This document shows positions 8,165-18,676 of a DNA stretch of 64,000 nt, one piece after another. The number at the start of each line of letters is the position of its first letter. The first letter of the stretch is position 1. This stretch comes from Paraburkholderia hiiakae (GTDB lineage Bacteria > Pseudomonadota > Gammaproteobacteria > Burkholderiales > Burkholderiaceae), in contig NZ_CAJHCQ010000003.1 of NCBI RefSeq assembly GCF_904848665.1, positions 186,001 to 250,000 on the forward strand. The letters run 5' to 3'. The translations under genes and the position numbers were made by a program. Under the pieces are notes generated by a model that saw only the letters and a program-made list of their open reading frames with translations, was not told the DNA's origin and did no database searches.

Positions 8165-8801
8165 GAAACAAAAGCGGCGCCCGATCCGGCCTCGAACTGC
8201 AGGATTGGGCCGGCGACGCCGCTGCGGTTGGTGGTAAGTCAAAGCAGCATAAAGGATTTTGCACACTTTGACGAGTTGCCCAAAATTTGGGCGGGGTGCG
8301 CTGGCGTGGGGTGGGCGGCGATTTCGGGATGGCTTTCGTGGCTGCTTCGCGAGCATCGCGAGGGCCTGGATTTAGCCTTTCAAGTGCCTTGTGTGCACTG
8401 CGTCAAAACGGTCGGTGCGCTATAATCTCAGAGATTTCTTAGGCACGACAAACGGGCTCTGAACGTGTGTGGCGCAAGGTGGCAACACCACGCGGCAACG
8501 ACAGGCAAGCCCGCGGGAGCGGCCTGCGCGCCGACTGGCAGTGCGCCGTGAAATCGTCCCGTCGATCCCGTTGCGAGACTTCACTTGTGACCCGCGGTGG
8601 CGGCGATTTTCGAGACTGGACGCCAGGCGGGGTGCGCGGCAGCCGTTCCCTATCCGTCGGACTGTCCATGCGCGTGGCGGCGGGCGATCCCCGCGGCCGG
8701 CGTTCCGCGGTACCAGCGCGGACCCACGCGCGGGCGCAGCGCTCGTGCCGCCGTTACATGCTGCAAACGCACCCAGCAGCTACACACACAGGTACTCCTG
8801 C
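8165..8801. other. Long divergent intergenic region argF / DUF3579 with a far-upstream -10 box
   Basis: These 637 bases hold no gene I can support; frames open across part of it only extend the DUF3579 frame backwards. A consensus TATAAT at 8421-8426 on the plus strand would start a transcript near 8432, leaving a leader of about 370 bases before the DUF3579 ATG. The leader is GC-rich with local hairpins (for example GGTGGCAACACC at about 8478). No RNase P, tmRNA, SRP RNA or riboswitch signature was recognised. Confidence 0.4.
8421..8426 (+). promoter_or_regulatory. Candidate -10 box for the DUF3579 transcript
   Basis: TATAAT is a perfect sigma-70 -10 hexamer in GC-rich DNA. No good -35 is present at 16-18 bases upstream, so the promoter call is moderate. 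If used, the mRNA has an unusually long leader. Confidence 0.5.
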
Positions 8802-9149
8802 ATGGCCGACGACGCTCCAACCGAATACTTCATTCAAGGCATCACCAGCGCGGGGAAGAAGTTTCGTCCGAGCGACTGGTCGGAGCGTCTGGCAGGCGTG
8901 ATGTCGAGCTTCGGTCCGAAGGCATCGGCGAATGCTCGCGGCCCGAACGCCTATCTGCGCTACTCGCTCTATGTGCGCCCGACGATGATCGGCGATCTCA
9001 AGGTCGTTGTGCTGGACTCGCGTTTGAAGGACATCGAGCCGATGGCCTTCAATTTCGTGATGAACTTCGCGAAGGACAATGACCTCCTCGTGACCGAGGC
9101 GTGCGAGTTGCCGCACGATCACGCGACGCAGCAAGCCGGCGTGCGCTAA
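8802..9149 (+). CDS. DUF3579 domain protein
   Basis: A 115-residue small cytosolic protein of unknown function, conserved in beta-proteobacteria beside argF and rpsT. The N-terminus MADDAPTEYFIQGITSAGKKFRPSDWSERL is the typical family start and contains FRPSDWSERL; later GPNAYLRYSLYVRPTMIGDLKVVVLDSRLKDIEPMAFNFV appears in two blocks. No signal peptide or membrane segment is present. The reading frame is open back to 8469, but that part is compositionally unlike the conserved protein. Terminated by a tandem hairpin shared with rpsT. The family has a ferredoxin-like or PilZ-like size, but I cannot assign a function. Confidence 0.85.
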   Translation: MADDAPTEYFIQGITSAGKKFRPSDWSERLAGVMSSFGPKASANARGPNAYLRYSLYVRPTMIGDLKVVVLDSRLKDIEPMAFNFVMNFAKDNDLLVTEACELPHDHATQQAGVR

Positions 9150-9175
9150 CGGCGCAGTCGCGGCAACGAACGGAA

Positions 9176-9247
9176 CCGCTTCGGCGGGTTTTTTTGTGCC
9201 CGTTTTGTGCCCGACAGAAAAAAAAACCCGCCGAAGCGGGTTTTTTG
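9176..9247. terminator. Tandem bidirectional terminator between DUF3579 gene and rpsT
   Basis: The left half is CCGC-TTCG-GCGGG followed by seven T; the right half is CCCGC-CGAA-GCGGG followed by six T and preceded by nine A. Each is a UUCG/CGAA-loop hairpin, and the two halves are reverse complements of each other (13 bp), so one long hairpin is also possible. Works for both convergent genes. Confidence 0.93.
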
Positions 9248-9299
9248 TCGTGCAGCTCAAAGAGAGGGCTGCCAGCCGTGGCCGACAGTCCGAATCTCT

Positions 9300-9572
9300 T
9301 TACTGCGCAGCTTGCATTGCCTTGACGGCAGCAGCGAGACGGCTCTTGTTGCGAGCGGCCTTGTTCTTGTGAACGATCTTCTTGTCGGCGATGATGTCGA
9401 GCGTCTTGCCCGCTGCCTTCAGAACTTCAGCAGCCTTAGCCTGGTCGCCGGCGTCGATTGCCTTGCGAACGGCCTTGATGGCGGTGCGGAACTTCGAGCG
9501 CAGTGCCGAGTTGTGCGAGTTTGCCTTCGCGGCCTGACGGGCGCGCTTGCGTGCTTGTGCGGAGTTTGCCAT
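9300..9572 (-). CDS. rpsT: 30S ribosomal protein S20
   Basis: A 90-residue basic ribosomal protein that binds 16S rRNA early in 30S assembly. The N-terminus [21 protein letters not shown] and the later [17 protein letters not shown] are the family hallmarks. The frame extends to 9773 but S20 begins at the ATG at 9572; the upstream part is the mRNA leader. A -10 on the minus strand at 9776-9781 implies a leader of about 200 bases, in keeping with known translational autocontrol of S20 in other bacteria. The gene is divergent from murJ. Confidence 0.97.
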   Translation of the reverse strand: MANSAQARKRARQAAKANSHNSALRSKFRTAIKAVRKAIDAGDQAKAAEVLKAAGKTLDIIADKKIVHKNKAARNKSRLAAAVKAMQAAQ

Positions 9573-9775
9573 TGCGATTCCTTGTGATTGCGGAGCGTGG
9601 ACCTGGCCGACGCTCTTTGCCTGGATTTGAACCTTCGGCAGCGTTGCCTGAGAGTCCAAAACGGTATTTGCCAGTTCGGATTGCTCAAAACCGGCCGCGC
9701 CTTTTGTGCCAGAGCAGCTTTCCTGCCCCCTTTCCAAGACGCGCTTCGAGCCCCCTGAGAGAACCCGAATCAACG

Positions 9776-9784
9776 ATTATAGCA
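9776..9784 (-). promoter_or_regulatory. Extended -10 promoter element of rpsT
   Basis: Read on the minus strand the bases are TGC-TATAAT, that is TGn immediately before a perfect -10 hexamer. It points toward rpsT, about 200 bases from its start codon. Confidence 0.7.
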
Positions 9785-9969
9785 ACAGAATCATCAGCGT
9801 GGCAATCCCGGCGCTTCGGCGAAGACAAGCGCCGTCGGAGGTGAACGCCTTTAACGCGACGTGGTCACACTCACCGCGTTTTGTCTTTGCCTCCCGTTCG
9901 TCTGCGCCGTCGCGCGGGTTTTGCGTCGACCATCGCGCCGCGCATCCGCGATGGAGCGCAAGGCGCCCG

Positions 9970-9975
9970 TATAAT
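9970..9975 (+). promoter_or_regulatory. -10 box adjacent to the murJ start
   Basis: TATAAT ends nine bases before the murJ ATG. Transcription would begin within about three bases of the start codon, and no Shine-Dalgarno is present, so a leaderless mRNA is likely. The -35 region is weak. Confidence 0.6.
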
Positions 9976-9984
9976 AGCCGCCCC

Positions 9985-11535
9985 ATGAATCTATTCCGAG
10001 CCCTGCTGACAGTCAGCGGCTTCACGCTGCTGTCGCGCGTGACCGGTCTGGCCCGAGAAACGCTGATTGCTCGCGCGTTTGGCGCGAGCCAGTACACCGA
10101 CGCCTTCTACGTCGCGTTTCGTATTCCCAACCTGCTGCGCCGCATCTCGGCGGAGGGCGCCTTTTCGCAGGCGTTCGTGCCGATTCTCGCGGAATTCAAG
10201 AACCAGAAGGGCCACGACGCCACGCGCGCGCTCGTCGACGCCACGTCGACCGTGCTCGCCTGGGTGCTCGCGATCCTCTCGGTGCTTGGCATTTTCGGCG
10301 CGTCGTTCGTCGTGATCGTGGTCGCCTCGGGCTTGAAGAGCGACGGGCAAGCGTTTCCGCTCGCCGTCACGATGACGCGCATCATGTTCCCCTATATCGT
10401 GTTCATCTCGCTGACGTCGCTCGCGTCCGGCGTGCTCAACACGTACAAGCAGTTCTCGCTGCCCGCGTTCGCGCCGGTGCTGCTCAACGTCTCGTTCATT
10501 ACGGCCGCCGTGGCCTTCGCACCGCACATGAAGCAGCCCGTCTACGCGCTTGCGTGGGCCGTGATCGTGGGCGGGGTGCTGCAGTTCATCGTGCAATTGC
10601 CGGGGCTCAAGCGCATCGACATGATGCCGCGCATCGGCCTGAATCCGCTCAAGGCGCTCGCGCACCGGGGCGTAAAGCGCGTGCTAGCGAAGATGGTGCC
10701 CGCCATGTTCGCCGTCTCGGTCGCGCAGATCAGCCTCATCATCAACACGAATATCGCCTCGCGTCTCGGACCCGGCGCGGTGTCGTGGATCAATTACGCC
10801 GACCGCCTGATGGAATTCCCCACTGCGCTGCTCGGCGTGGCGCTCGGTACGATCCTGCTGCCCAGCCTCTCGAAAGCGCACGTCGATGCCGATCCGCACG
10901 AGTACTCGGCGCTGCTCGACTGGGGCCTGCGCGTGACGTTCCTGCTTGCCGCGCCTTCGGCCGTTGCGCTGTTCTTCTTCGCCGAGCCGCTCACGGCCAC
11001 GCTCTTTCACTACGGCAAATTCGACGCCACGTCCGTCATCATGACGGGCCGCGCGCTCGCCGCGTACGGGGTTGGGCTCGTCGGCCTCATCCTGATCAAG
11101 ATCCTCGCGCCCGGGTTCTACGCGCGCCAGGACATCAAAACGCCGGTCAAGATCGGTGTGGGCGTGCTCATCGCCACGCAGATCAGCAACTACATCTTCG
11201 TGCCGATCTTCTCGCACGCGGGCCTCACGCTCTCGGTCGGCCTTGGCGCCTGCATGAACGCGCTACTGCTTTTCATCGGGCTGCGCCGGCGCGGCATCTA
11301 CATGCCGTCCTCGGGCTGGACGACGTTCTTCGTGCAGTTGCTCGGGGCATGTCTCGTGTTGGCGGGCGCGATGCACTGGTGCGCCATCAGCTACGACTGG
11401 ATCGCACTGCGTCATGAACCGCTCGCGCGCATCGCCTTGCTCGGTGCGTGCCTCGTTCTGTTCGCGGCGTTATATTTCGGTATGCTTTGGCTCATGGGCT
11501 TCAAATACGCGTACTTCAAGAGGCGGGCGAAGTGA
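9985..11535 (+). CDS. murJ: Lipid II flippase MurJ
   Basis: A 516-residue polytopic membrane protein that moves lipid II across the inner membrane for peptidoglycan synthesis. The N-terminus (TLLSRVTGLAREtL region, residues 14-27) and RRISAEGAFSQAFVP (about 52-66) are strongly conserved MurJ elements containing the charged residues of the central cavity; about 14 hydrophobic helices follow. The frame runs back to 9706, but the protein starts at 9985 directly after a TATAAT box. The stop overlaps a possible GTG of the next gene, so murJ and the SirB1 gene are probably co-transcribed. Confidence 0.95.
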   Translation: MNLFRALLTVSGFTLLSRVTGLARETLIARAFGASQYTDAFYVAFRIPNLLRRISAEGAFSQAFVPILAEFKNQKGHDATRALVDATSTVLAWVLAILSVLGIFGASFVVIVVASGLKSDGQAFPLAVTMTRIMFPYIVFISLTSLASGVLNTYKQFSLPAFAPVLLNVSFITAAVAFAPHMKQPVYALAWAVIVGGVLQFIVQLPGLKRIDMMPRIGLNPLKALAHRGVKRVLAKMVPAMFAVSVAQISLIINTNIASRLGPGAVSWINYADRLMEFPTALLGVALGTILLPSLSKAHVDADPHEYSALLDWGLRVTFLLAAPSAVALFFFAEPLTATLFHYGKFDATSVIMTGRALAAYGVGLVGLILIKILAPGFYARQDIKTPVKIGVGVLIATQISNYIFVPIFSHAGLTLSVGLGACMNALLLFIGLRRRGIYMPSSGWTTFFVQLLGACLVLAGAMHWCAISYDWIALRHEPLARIALLGACLVLFAALYFGMLWLMGFKYAYFKRRAK

Positions 11536-11540
11536 CGACG

Positions 11541-12380
11541 ATGACTACGCGGGTACTGGATTATTTCAGCGCGCTCGTTGCCGACGACGAGAGCCTGCCG
11601 CTCACCGAGGCGGCGCTCGCGATCGCGCAGGACGCGTATCCCGATCTCGATCTGCAAGGCACGCTCGCCGAGATCGACGAACTCGCGCTGCGCGTGCGCC
11701 GCCGCATGCCCGAAGGGGCGGACGTGCGCCAACAGGTCGCCGTGCTCAACCGCTGCTTTTTTCGCGAGATGGGCTTTGCGGCCAACCTCAACGACTTTCT
11801 CGACCCCGAAAACAGCCACCTGAACGTCGTGCTCAAGCGCCGGCGCGGCATACCCATTTCGCTGGCGGTGCTGTATCTGGAAATGGCCACGCAGCTCGGG
11901 CTGCCGGTGAAGGGCGTATCGTTTCCGGGACATTTTCTGCTGCGCGTCGCGCTGCCCGAAGGCGACGAGATGCTCGATCCCACCACGGGCCGCACGCTCA
12001 CCGAGTCCGACATGGTGGAGATGCTCGAACCGTTCGTGGCCAACGCCGGCGATTCCGTGGCGCGTGCGCTGCGCATGTTGCTCGAGCCGGCCACGCGCCG
12101 CGAGATCGTCGCGCGCATGCTGCGCAACCTGAAGTCGGTGTATCTGCAGACCGAACGCTGGCAGCGCCTGCTGGCCATCCAGCAGCGGCTCGTGATCCTG
12201 CTGCCCGAGAGCATCGAGGAAGTGCGCGACCGCGGGTTCGCTTATGCGCGGCTCGACTATCTGCGCCCCGCGCTCGAAGACCTCGAACACTACCTCGACG
12301 AGCGCCCCGACGCGCAAGACGCGACCGTGGTCGAGGCGCAGCTGCATGAGCTGCGCCAGCGCACGCTCGATAACGACTGA
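11541..12380 (+). CDS. SirB1 family protein (transglutaminase-like core with TPR tail)
   Basis: A 279-residue cytosolic protein. The N-terminal two thirds are a transglutaminase-like fold of the SirB1/DUF1347 type: LNRCFFREMGF, then the R-R-G-I-P-I-S-L-A-V-L-Y motif and P-G-H-F-L-L-R. The last 90 residues form TPR-like helices (RLLAIQQRLVILLPESIEEV, YLRPALEDLEHYL). E. coli SirB1 lies in the prfA/prmC region; the biochemical role is not known. Start chosen at the ATG at 11541; a GTG at 11532 overlapping the murJ stop (GTGA) would add three residues. Probably co-transcribed with murJ and closed by a hairpin terminator. Confidence 0.88.
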   Translation: MTTRVLDYFSALVADDESLPLTEAALAIAQDAYPDLDLQGTLAEIDELALRVRRRMPEGADVRQQVAVLNRCFFREMGFAANLNDFLDPENSHLNVVLKRRRGIPISLAVLYLEMATQLGLPVKGVSFPGHFLLRVALPEGDEMLDPTTGRTLTESDMVEMLEPFVANAGDSVARALRMLLEPATRREIVARMLRNLKSVYLQTERWQRLLAIQQRLVILLPESIEEVRDRGFAYARLDYLRPALEDLEHYLDERPDAQDATVVEAQLHELRQRTLDND

Positions 12381-12402
12381 AGCCCTCGGTCAGGCCGCAG
12401 AC

Positions 12403-12438
12403 AAAAAAGCCCGCGACGAATCTCGCGGGTTTTTTTTT
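12403..12438. terminator. Bidirectional terminator after the SirB1 gene
   Basis: Six A, GCCCGCGA, short loop, TCGCGGG and nine T. Serves the SirB1 gene on the plus strand and the SDR gene on the minus strand. Confidence 0.9.
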
Positions 12439-12457
12439 CGGGAAGCCGTGCGCGCCG

Positions 12458-13216
<759 letters not shown>

Positions 13217-13286
13217 GTTTCGTCTCCTGTCGTTGGGCTGTGTCTTACGCAGAGCGGGAGTCCACGCAAGGCCACGCAAAAACAAA

Positions 13287-13345
13287 GCGGGCCGGCTGGC
13301 GTCGCGTCCCGAGTGACCTCAGGAGTGCGGCGCCAGCCGGCCCGC
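13287..13345 (-). terminator. adk terminator with long loop
   Basis: A perfect 15-bp inverted repeat, GCGGGCCGGCTGGCG at 13287-13301 and its complement at 13331-13345, separated by 29 bases. Read on the minus strand downstream of adk the hairpin is followed by CTTTGTTTTTTG, a good T-run. The very GC-rich long stem is unusual but fits a terminator. Confidence 0.8.
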
Positions 13346-13409
13346 AGGCAAACCAGCTTGAAAGCCGAAACCGGCTTCGAATTATGCTTTTAACCGGACG
13401 TTGAATCGC

Positions 13410-14374
<965 letters not shown>

Positions 14375-15178
14375 TTAAGGCCGGTATAACGCCTGCACGC
14401 GGGCGAGGTCGGCGGCCGTGTCGACGCCCGGCGCGGGTGCTTCGGCCGTCACGAGCACCGCGATGCGCTCGCCGTGCCACATCGCGCGAAGCTGCTCCAG
14501 CGCCTCGACCTGCTCGATCGGCGAATGCGCGAGCGAGGGGTAGCTGCGCAGGAATTTCGCGCGGTACGCGTACAGGCCGATATGCCGATAGACGGTCGCG
14601 GGAGCCGGTGGGGCGGGCATTGCGCCGAGGTCGAGGCGCGCCGGCGACCAGTGCGGCTGCCAGGCGTCGCGGGCCCAGGGAATAGGCGCGCGGGAGAAGT
14701 AGAGCGCCACGCCGCGCGCGTCCAGCACGACCTTCACGACGTTCGGGCTGAAGATTTCCTCGGGCGCCGTGATGGGATGCGCCGCGGTGGCGATCGCGCA
14801 TTCGGGATGCGCGGCAAGGTGCGACGCAACGTCGCACACGAGCGCGGGGTCGATCAGCGGCTCGTCGCCCTGGACGTTGACCACGATCGTCTCGTCGCTC
14901 CAGCCGTACTGTTCGGCGACTTCAGCGAGGCGGTCGGTGCCCGACGGGTGATCGGCGCGCGTGAGCACGGCCTCGAAACCGTGGTCGCGTGCGGCGTCGA
15001 GCACGCTCTGGGCGTCCGAGGCGATCAGCACCTTCTGCGCACCCGAGTCGCGCGCGCGCTCGGCCACACGCACCACCATAGGCTTGCCGCCGATGTCGGC
15101 CAGCGGTTTGTTGGGCAGCCGCGTGGATGCGAGGCGCGCCGGGACGACGGCGATGAAGGGTTGCACGGGAGCGGTCAT
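14375..15178 (-). CDS. kdsB: 3-deoxy-manno-octulosonate cytidylyltransferase
   Basis: A 267-residue enzyme that activates Kdo with CTP to CMP-Kdo for lipid A core synthesis. The N-terminal nucleotide-binding signature [19 protein letters not shown] is at about residues 12-30; conserved [11 protein letters not shown] (about 101-111), YFSRAPIPW and [12 protein letters not shown] follow, and the C-terminal [15 protein letters not shown] is typical. Translation from the ATG at 15178 is preferred over one 15 bases upstream. Downstream of the Trm112 and lpxK genes, so three LPS-related genes lie together on this strand. Confidence 0.96.
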   Translation of the reverse strand: MTAPVQPFIAVVPARLASTRLPNKPLADIGGKPMVVRVAERARDSGAQKVLIASDAQSVLDAARDHGFEAVLTRADHPSGTDRLAEVAEQYGWSDETIVVNVQGDEPLIDPALVCDVASHLAAHPECAIATAAHPITAPEEIFSPNVVKVVLDARGVALYFSRAPIPWARDAWQPHWSPARLDLGAMPAPPAPATVYRHIGLYAYRAKFLRSYPSLAHSPIEQVEALEQLRAMWHGERIAVLVTAEAPAPGVDTAADLARVQALYRP

Positions 15179-15349
15179 GGCCAGTTGGGGCAAGGACAGG
15201 AAACGGGATTAGGGATAAGCGGTTCTGGGAACCGCCTTTGAAGACGACAGCGCGCCGGGGGCGGCGCGCGTAGCTCGGCTTCCAGCCGGAAAGACGGGGT
15301 GAGCGGAGTTGCAGCCGCCTGGCGGCGCGCGACGCGCCGCCAGCGCGCC

Positions 15350-15553
15350 TTACGCGGCGCTTGGGCCTTGCGGATCGACCGGCGTGCCTTCCACGGTTTG
15401 ACGCGCTTCGTCGACGAGCATGACCGGGATGCCGTCGCGGATCGGGTAGGCGAGCTTGTCGGCGTTGCAGATCAGCTCCTGCGCGGCGCGGTCATAGCTG
15501 AGCGGGCCCTTGCAGATCGGGCAGACCAGGATTTCAAGCAGACGAGCGTCCAC
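15350..15553 (-). CDS. Trm112 family small zinc-ribbon-like protein (YcaR)
   Basis: A 67-residue protein from a GTG at 15553 (a TTG five codons earlier is the alternative). It has the YcaR/Trm112 pattern: [17 protein letters not shown] at the start, then [24 protein letters not shown] and VMLVDEAR. Two Cys of the N-terminal knuckle (C-P-I-C) are kept and a third lies in LICNAD. Sits in the conserved lpxK-ycaR-kdsB cluster and overlaps the end of lpxK by 20 bases. The exact role of the bacterial protein is not settled; homologues act as methyltransferase activators in archaea and eukaryotes. Confidence 0.9.
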   Translation of the reverse strand: MDARLLEILVCPICKGPLSYDRAAQELICNADKLAYPIRDGIPVMLVDEARQTVEGTPVDPQGPSAA

Positions 15554-16625
15554 GGAGTTTCTCCACAACCAGGGTAATGAGGCGATGATCGAGCGCGGCT
15601 TCGACGGGGACGACCCAGATGCGCGCGTCGTTCCAGGACCCCAATTTTACTGCATCCTTTTCGGTGACCAGGATCGCGTCGGCAGCGACATCGGCGAACG
15701 GGTTGGTCGCGTAGGCGTAGTGGTCGGGCAGCGGCAGGGTTTGCGGCGCAAGGCCGGCGGCGCGCAGCGTCGCGAAAAAACGCTCCGGCGAACCGATGCC
15801 TGCCGCCGCGACGATACGCAGCGCGGGCTGCGACCCTTGTCCGTCCGGCGTAATTCGGGCGCCTTGCCCCGGCGCGGCCGCGCCAGCGGCAAACTGCGCG
15901 AGTGGACGGCGCAGCGCCGGATTGGCGAGATGCCAGGCGTCGCCGGGTTCGAGTTTGAGCGCGAACGTATTGGGCCAGGGCGGCAGCGCGCGCTCGAACG
16001 GATTGTTGATGAGCGTGGCGTCGCGGCTGCGCGAAAGCGGCTCGCGCAGCGGGCCCGCGGGCAACGGAAAGCCATTGCCGCCCAGGCGATGGTCGAACAC
16101 CACGATCTCGACGTCGCGCGCGAGGCGGTAGTGCTGGAGGCCGTCGTCGCTCACGATCACGTCGACGTCGCTGTGAGCGCCGCACAGCGCCGTGGCCGCC
16201 GCGACGCGGTCAGGCGAGACCCACACGGGCACGCCCGTGCGGCGGGCGATCAGCAAGGGTTCGTCACCGCAAAGGCGCGCGGGCGTATCCGCCGTGACGG
16301 GCGTAGGGCGTGCGATTTTCGCGCCGTACCCGCGCGAGACCACGCCGGGCGAGAAGCCCGCTGCGCGCAGCGCCTCGACGAGCGCGATCACCGTGGGCGT
16401 CTTGCCCGTGCCGCCCACGGTCACGTTACCGACCACCACCACGGGTACGCCCACGCGCACGCTCTTGAACCAGCCTGCCGCGAAGGCGGCGCGTCGCGCG
16501 CCGCTCACGGCGGCGAACACGGCGGCGAGCGGCGTGAGCGCCCAGGCGAGCGCGCCGCGGCGTTGCCAGGCGTGCGCAAACTGCGCTTCGAGGCGTTCCT
16601 TGAGACGAGGGACGGGGCCGCTCAT
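15534..16625 (-). CDS. lpxK: Tetraacyldisaccharide 4'-kinase
   Basis: A 363-residue inner-membrane-anchored kinase that phosphorylates the lipid A precursor at the 4'-position. An N-terminal hydrophobic helix ([21 protein letters not shown]) is followed by the Walker A V-G-G-T-G-K-T-P (about residues 69-76), then [22 protein letters not shown], and [21 protein letters not shown] with the Walker-B-like DDGLQH. Somewhat longer than usual because of an Ala/Pro/Gly-rich insert near residues 255-285. The frame is open to 16946, but [16 protein letters not shown] is the normal start. In many relatives exbB/exbD precede lpxK; here they are absent. Confidence 0.94.
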   Translation of the reverse strand: MSGPVPRLKERLEAQFAHAWQRRGALAWALTPLAAVFAAVSGARRAAFAAGWFKSVRVGVPVVVVGNVTVGGTGKTPTVIALVEALRAAGFSPGVVSRGYGAKIARPTPVTADTPARLCGDEPLLIARRTGVPVWVSPDRVAAATALCGAHSDVDVIVSDDGLQHYRLARDVEIVVFDHRLGGNGFPLPAGPLREPLSRSRDATLINNPFERALPPWPNTFALKLEPGDAWHLANPALRRPLAQFAAGAAAPGQGARITPDGQGSQPALRIVAAAGIGSPERFFATLRAAGLAPQTLPLPDHYAYATNPFADVAADAILVTEKDAVKLGSWNDARIWVVPVEAALDHRLITLVVEKLRGRSSA

Positions 16626-17179
16626 CGGCAATTTGCGCCCGAAGCGCCGCGCGCGGCATGCGGGAAGCTGACAGGCAGGGCGGGCATCGGGTCGGTTCTC
16701 CGGTTCGAGGTGAGCGACAAACAAGACGGCAGACGAATGACCTGCGTATGCGAGCGCCTGGCGCTTCGCGTGGCGCGGCACAGGCGGTCGTGAACCCGGC
16801 ACTCTAGCGCGGGTAGGCGCTACGCGGCAAGCTGGCTGGCAGCACGCCATTGTCGGCTGTCTGCAAGGTGTGCAAAACGTCCGAAAACTCGCCGCCTGTG
16901 GATAACTTTGTGGAGAAGTAGGTCCCGGGAAGGCTGAAAGGCCCATTCTTCGGCCTCCCCATCGGTCTGTAAGGATGTTATAGAGATAAAAAGCGTATAA
17001 AAATCAATAGGATGGGTTATTTTTTCAGCGTTTGCGGGTAGGGTGCGGTCAACTTGCCGCATGACGGCGCCGATGTGGACACTTCGCGGAGCTTGCGGGC
17101 CGGGTCTCATTCGTGCTGGACTGTCGCCCCCCGAACGGTCTATCGTCTGTCCGGCCGACGTTTCTCCATACCCTTTCGC
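16626..17179. other. lpxK / xseA divergent gap with DnaA box and AT-rich stretch
   Basis: 554 bases without a supportable gene. A perfect DnaA-box consensus TGTGGATAA (complement TTATCCACA) is at 16897-16905, followed by TTTGTGGAGAA, and a markedly AT-rich run lies at about 16970-17025. The AT-rich part probably includes xseA promoter sequences. The weak open frame at 16820-17110 on the minus strand has no protein character. No trace of exbB or exbD was seen. Confidence 0.45.
16897..16905 (-). promoter_or_regulatory. Consensus DnaA box
   Basis: TGTGGATAA reads TTATCCACA on the minus strand, the exact 9-mer consensus. A second, degenerate TTTGTGGAG follows four bases later. A single box in an intergenic region next to AT-rich DNA can be a DnaA-controlled promoter or simply chance; function is unproven. 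Confidence 0.5.
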
Positions 17180-18556
17180 ATGCTATCCGACCGATTCTCC
17201 GCTTCTTCCGCGCCTTCGGGCGACGTCGTCGTGCCGGTCTCGGCGCTCAACCGGGCGATCGCCTCGATGCTCGAGCGCACGTTCCCGCTTGCATGGATTT
17301 CCGGCGAAGTTTCCAACTTTACGCGCGCCGCGAGTGGCCACTGGTACTTCTCGATCAAGGACGCCCAGGCGCAGATTCGCTGCGTGATGTTCCGCGGCCG
17401 CGCGCAGTACGCCGAATTCACGCCGCGCGAAGGTGACCGTATCGAAGTGCGCGCGCTCGTCACGATGTACGAACCGCGCGGCGAACTCCAGCTGAACGTC
17501 GAGGCCGTGCGGCGCACCGGCCAGGGCCGGCTCTACGAAGCTTTCCTGCGACTGAAGGCGCAACTCGAGGCCGAAGGGCTCTTCGACCCCGAGCGCAAAC
17601 GCGCGCTGCCTTCGCATCCGCGCGCCATCGGCGTCATTACGTCGATGCAGGCCGCCGCGCTGCGCGACGTGCTCACCACGCTGTGCCGCCGTGCGCCGCA
17701 CGTGCCGGTGATCGTCTATCCCGCGCCGGTGCAGGGCGCGGGCTCGGCCGAAAAGCTCACGGCGATGCTGGAGACCGCGAACGCGCGCAACGAAGTGGAC
17801 GTGCTCGTGCTGTGCCGCGGCGGCGGCTCGATCGAGGACCTGTGGTCGTTCAACGACGAGGCGCTTGCCCGCGCGATCGCAGCCAGCGCCATTCCCGTGG
17901 TGAGCGGAGTAGGACACGAAACCGATTTCACGATCGCCGATTTTGCCGCCGACATGCGCGCGCCGACCCCCACTGGCGCGGCTGAACTCGTCAGCCCGCA
18001 GCGCACGCTGCTGCTGCGCGACCTCGACCAGCGCCATGCCGCGCTTGCGCGCGATTTCGGCCGCCTGCTCGAGCGGCGCTCGCAGCAGCTCGACTGGCTG
18101 GCGCGCCGGCTCGTTTCTCCCGTCGAGCGGCTTGCGCAGCAGCGCACGCATTTGCGCCAATTGACGATACGGCTCGCATCGGCGGGCTCGCGTGCCAGCG
18201 CCGAGGCGCGTGCGCGCCTGAACGTCATGCAGATGCGCTGGCAGCGCGCGCGGCCCGACGCCACTGCGCAGCGCGCGCAACTCGAGTCGCTTGGCCGACG
18301 TCTGGACGGCGCCTTCGCGCGCCTGCGCGAGCGCGAAGCGGCGCGCGTCTCGGAGCTCACGGCGCGGCTCGAAGTGCTGAGTCCGCAGCGTACGTTCGAG
18401 CGCGGCTATGCAGCGCTGCTCGACGCGCAAAGCGGCGCGGCCGTGCGTTCGCCCGCCGCGCTCAAGCCCGGCAAGCGACTCACGGTGCATCTCGCACAGG
18501 GCAGCGCCGACGTCGCGCTCGCCGATGTCCAGCCGCGCCTCGCCGACGGTTTCTGA
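17180..18556 (+). CDS. xseA: Exodeoxyribonuclease VII large subunit
   Basis: A 458-residue nuclease subunit that, with XseB, degrades single-stranded DNA in both directions. The N-terminal OB-fold (about residues 14-110) contains [28 protein letters not shown] sequence, followed by the catalytic domain with [36 protein letters not shown], and [24 protein letters not shown]; a long coiled-coil C-terminus ends near residue 420. Start taken at the ATG at 17180 ([12 protein letters not shown]); the frame is open 42 codons further but that part is not conserved. The small subunit xseB is not in the window. Confidence 0.95.
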   Translation: MLSDRFSASSAPSGDVVVPVSALNRAIASMLERTFPLAWISGEVSNFTRAASGHWYFSIKDAQAQIRCVMFRGRAQYAEFTPREGDRIEVRALVTMYEPRGELQLNVEAVRRTGQGRLYEAFLRLKAQLEAEGLFDPERKRALPSHPRAIGVITSMQAAALRDVLTTLCRRAPHVPVIVYPAPVQGAGSAEKLTAMLETANARNEVDVLVLCRGGGSIEDLWSFNDEALARAIAASAIPVVSGVGHETDFTIADFAADMRAPTPTGAAELVSPQRTLLLRDLDQRHAALARDFGRLLERRSQQLDWLARRLVSPVERLAQQRTHLRQLTIRLASAGSRASAEARARLNVMQMRWQRARPDATAQRAQLESLGRRLDGAFARLREREAARVSELTARLEVLSPQRTFERGYAALLDAQSGAAVRSPAALKPGKRLTVHLAQGSADVALADVQPRLADGF

Positions 18557-18676
18557 AACAGGCACGCAGTCAAGCAGTCAGGCTCGCGGTTTGCTGCGCA
18601 AGGAAGAACCGGCGCAATCTGGCGCAATCGCACGATCGCTTGCTCCACGACGAAAAATCGCGGCGGCGAGCGATTG

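Larger units (their letters stand above)
9573..9984. other. rpsT / murJ divergent promoter region
   Basis: 412 bases without a gene. The minus strand carries an extended -10 for rpsT (see separate entry) and so most of the left half is rpsT leader. On the plus strand a TATAAT at 9970-9975 sits nine bases before the murJ ATG. Nothing else was recognised. Confidence 0.5.

Noticed and set aside
8427..8801. Possible RNase P RNA, tmRNA or other known structured RNA in the long leader.
   Set aside because: None of the conserved cores of those RNAs was found, although an unknown structure is still possible.
15534..15553. Overlap of lpxK and the Trm112 gene as a sign of frameshift.
   Set aside because: Both proteins are full-length with normal ends; short overlaps are common in this cluster.
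16820..17110. A 96-codon minus-strand frame between lpxK and xseA.
   Set aside because: Begins inside the xseA side promoter region, has no ribosome site and no protein-like pattern; region is AT-rich non-coding.
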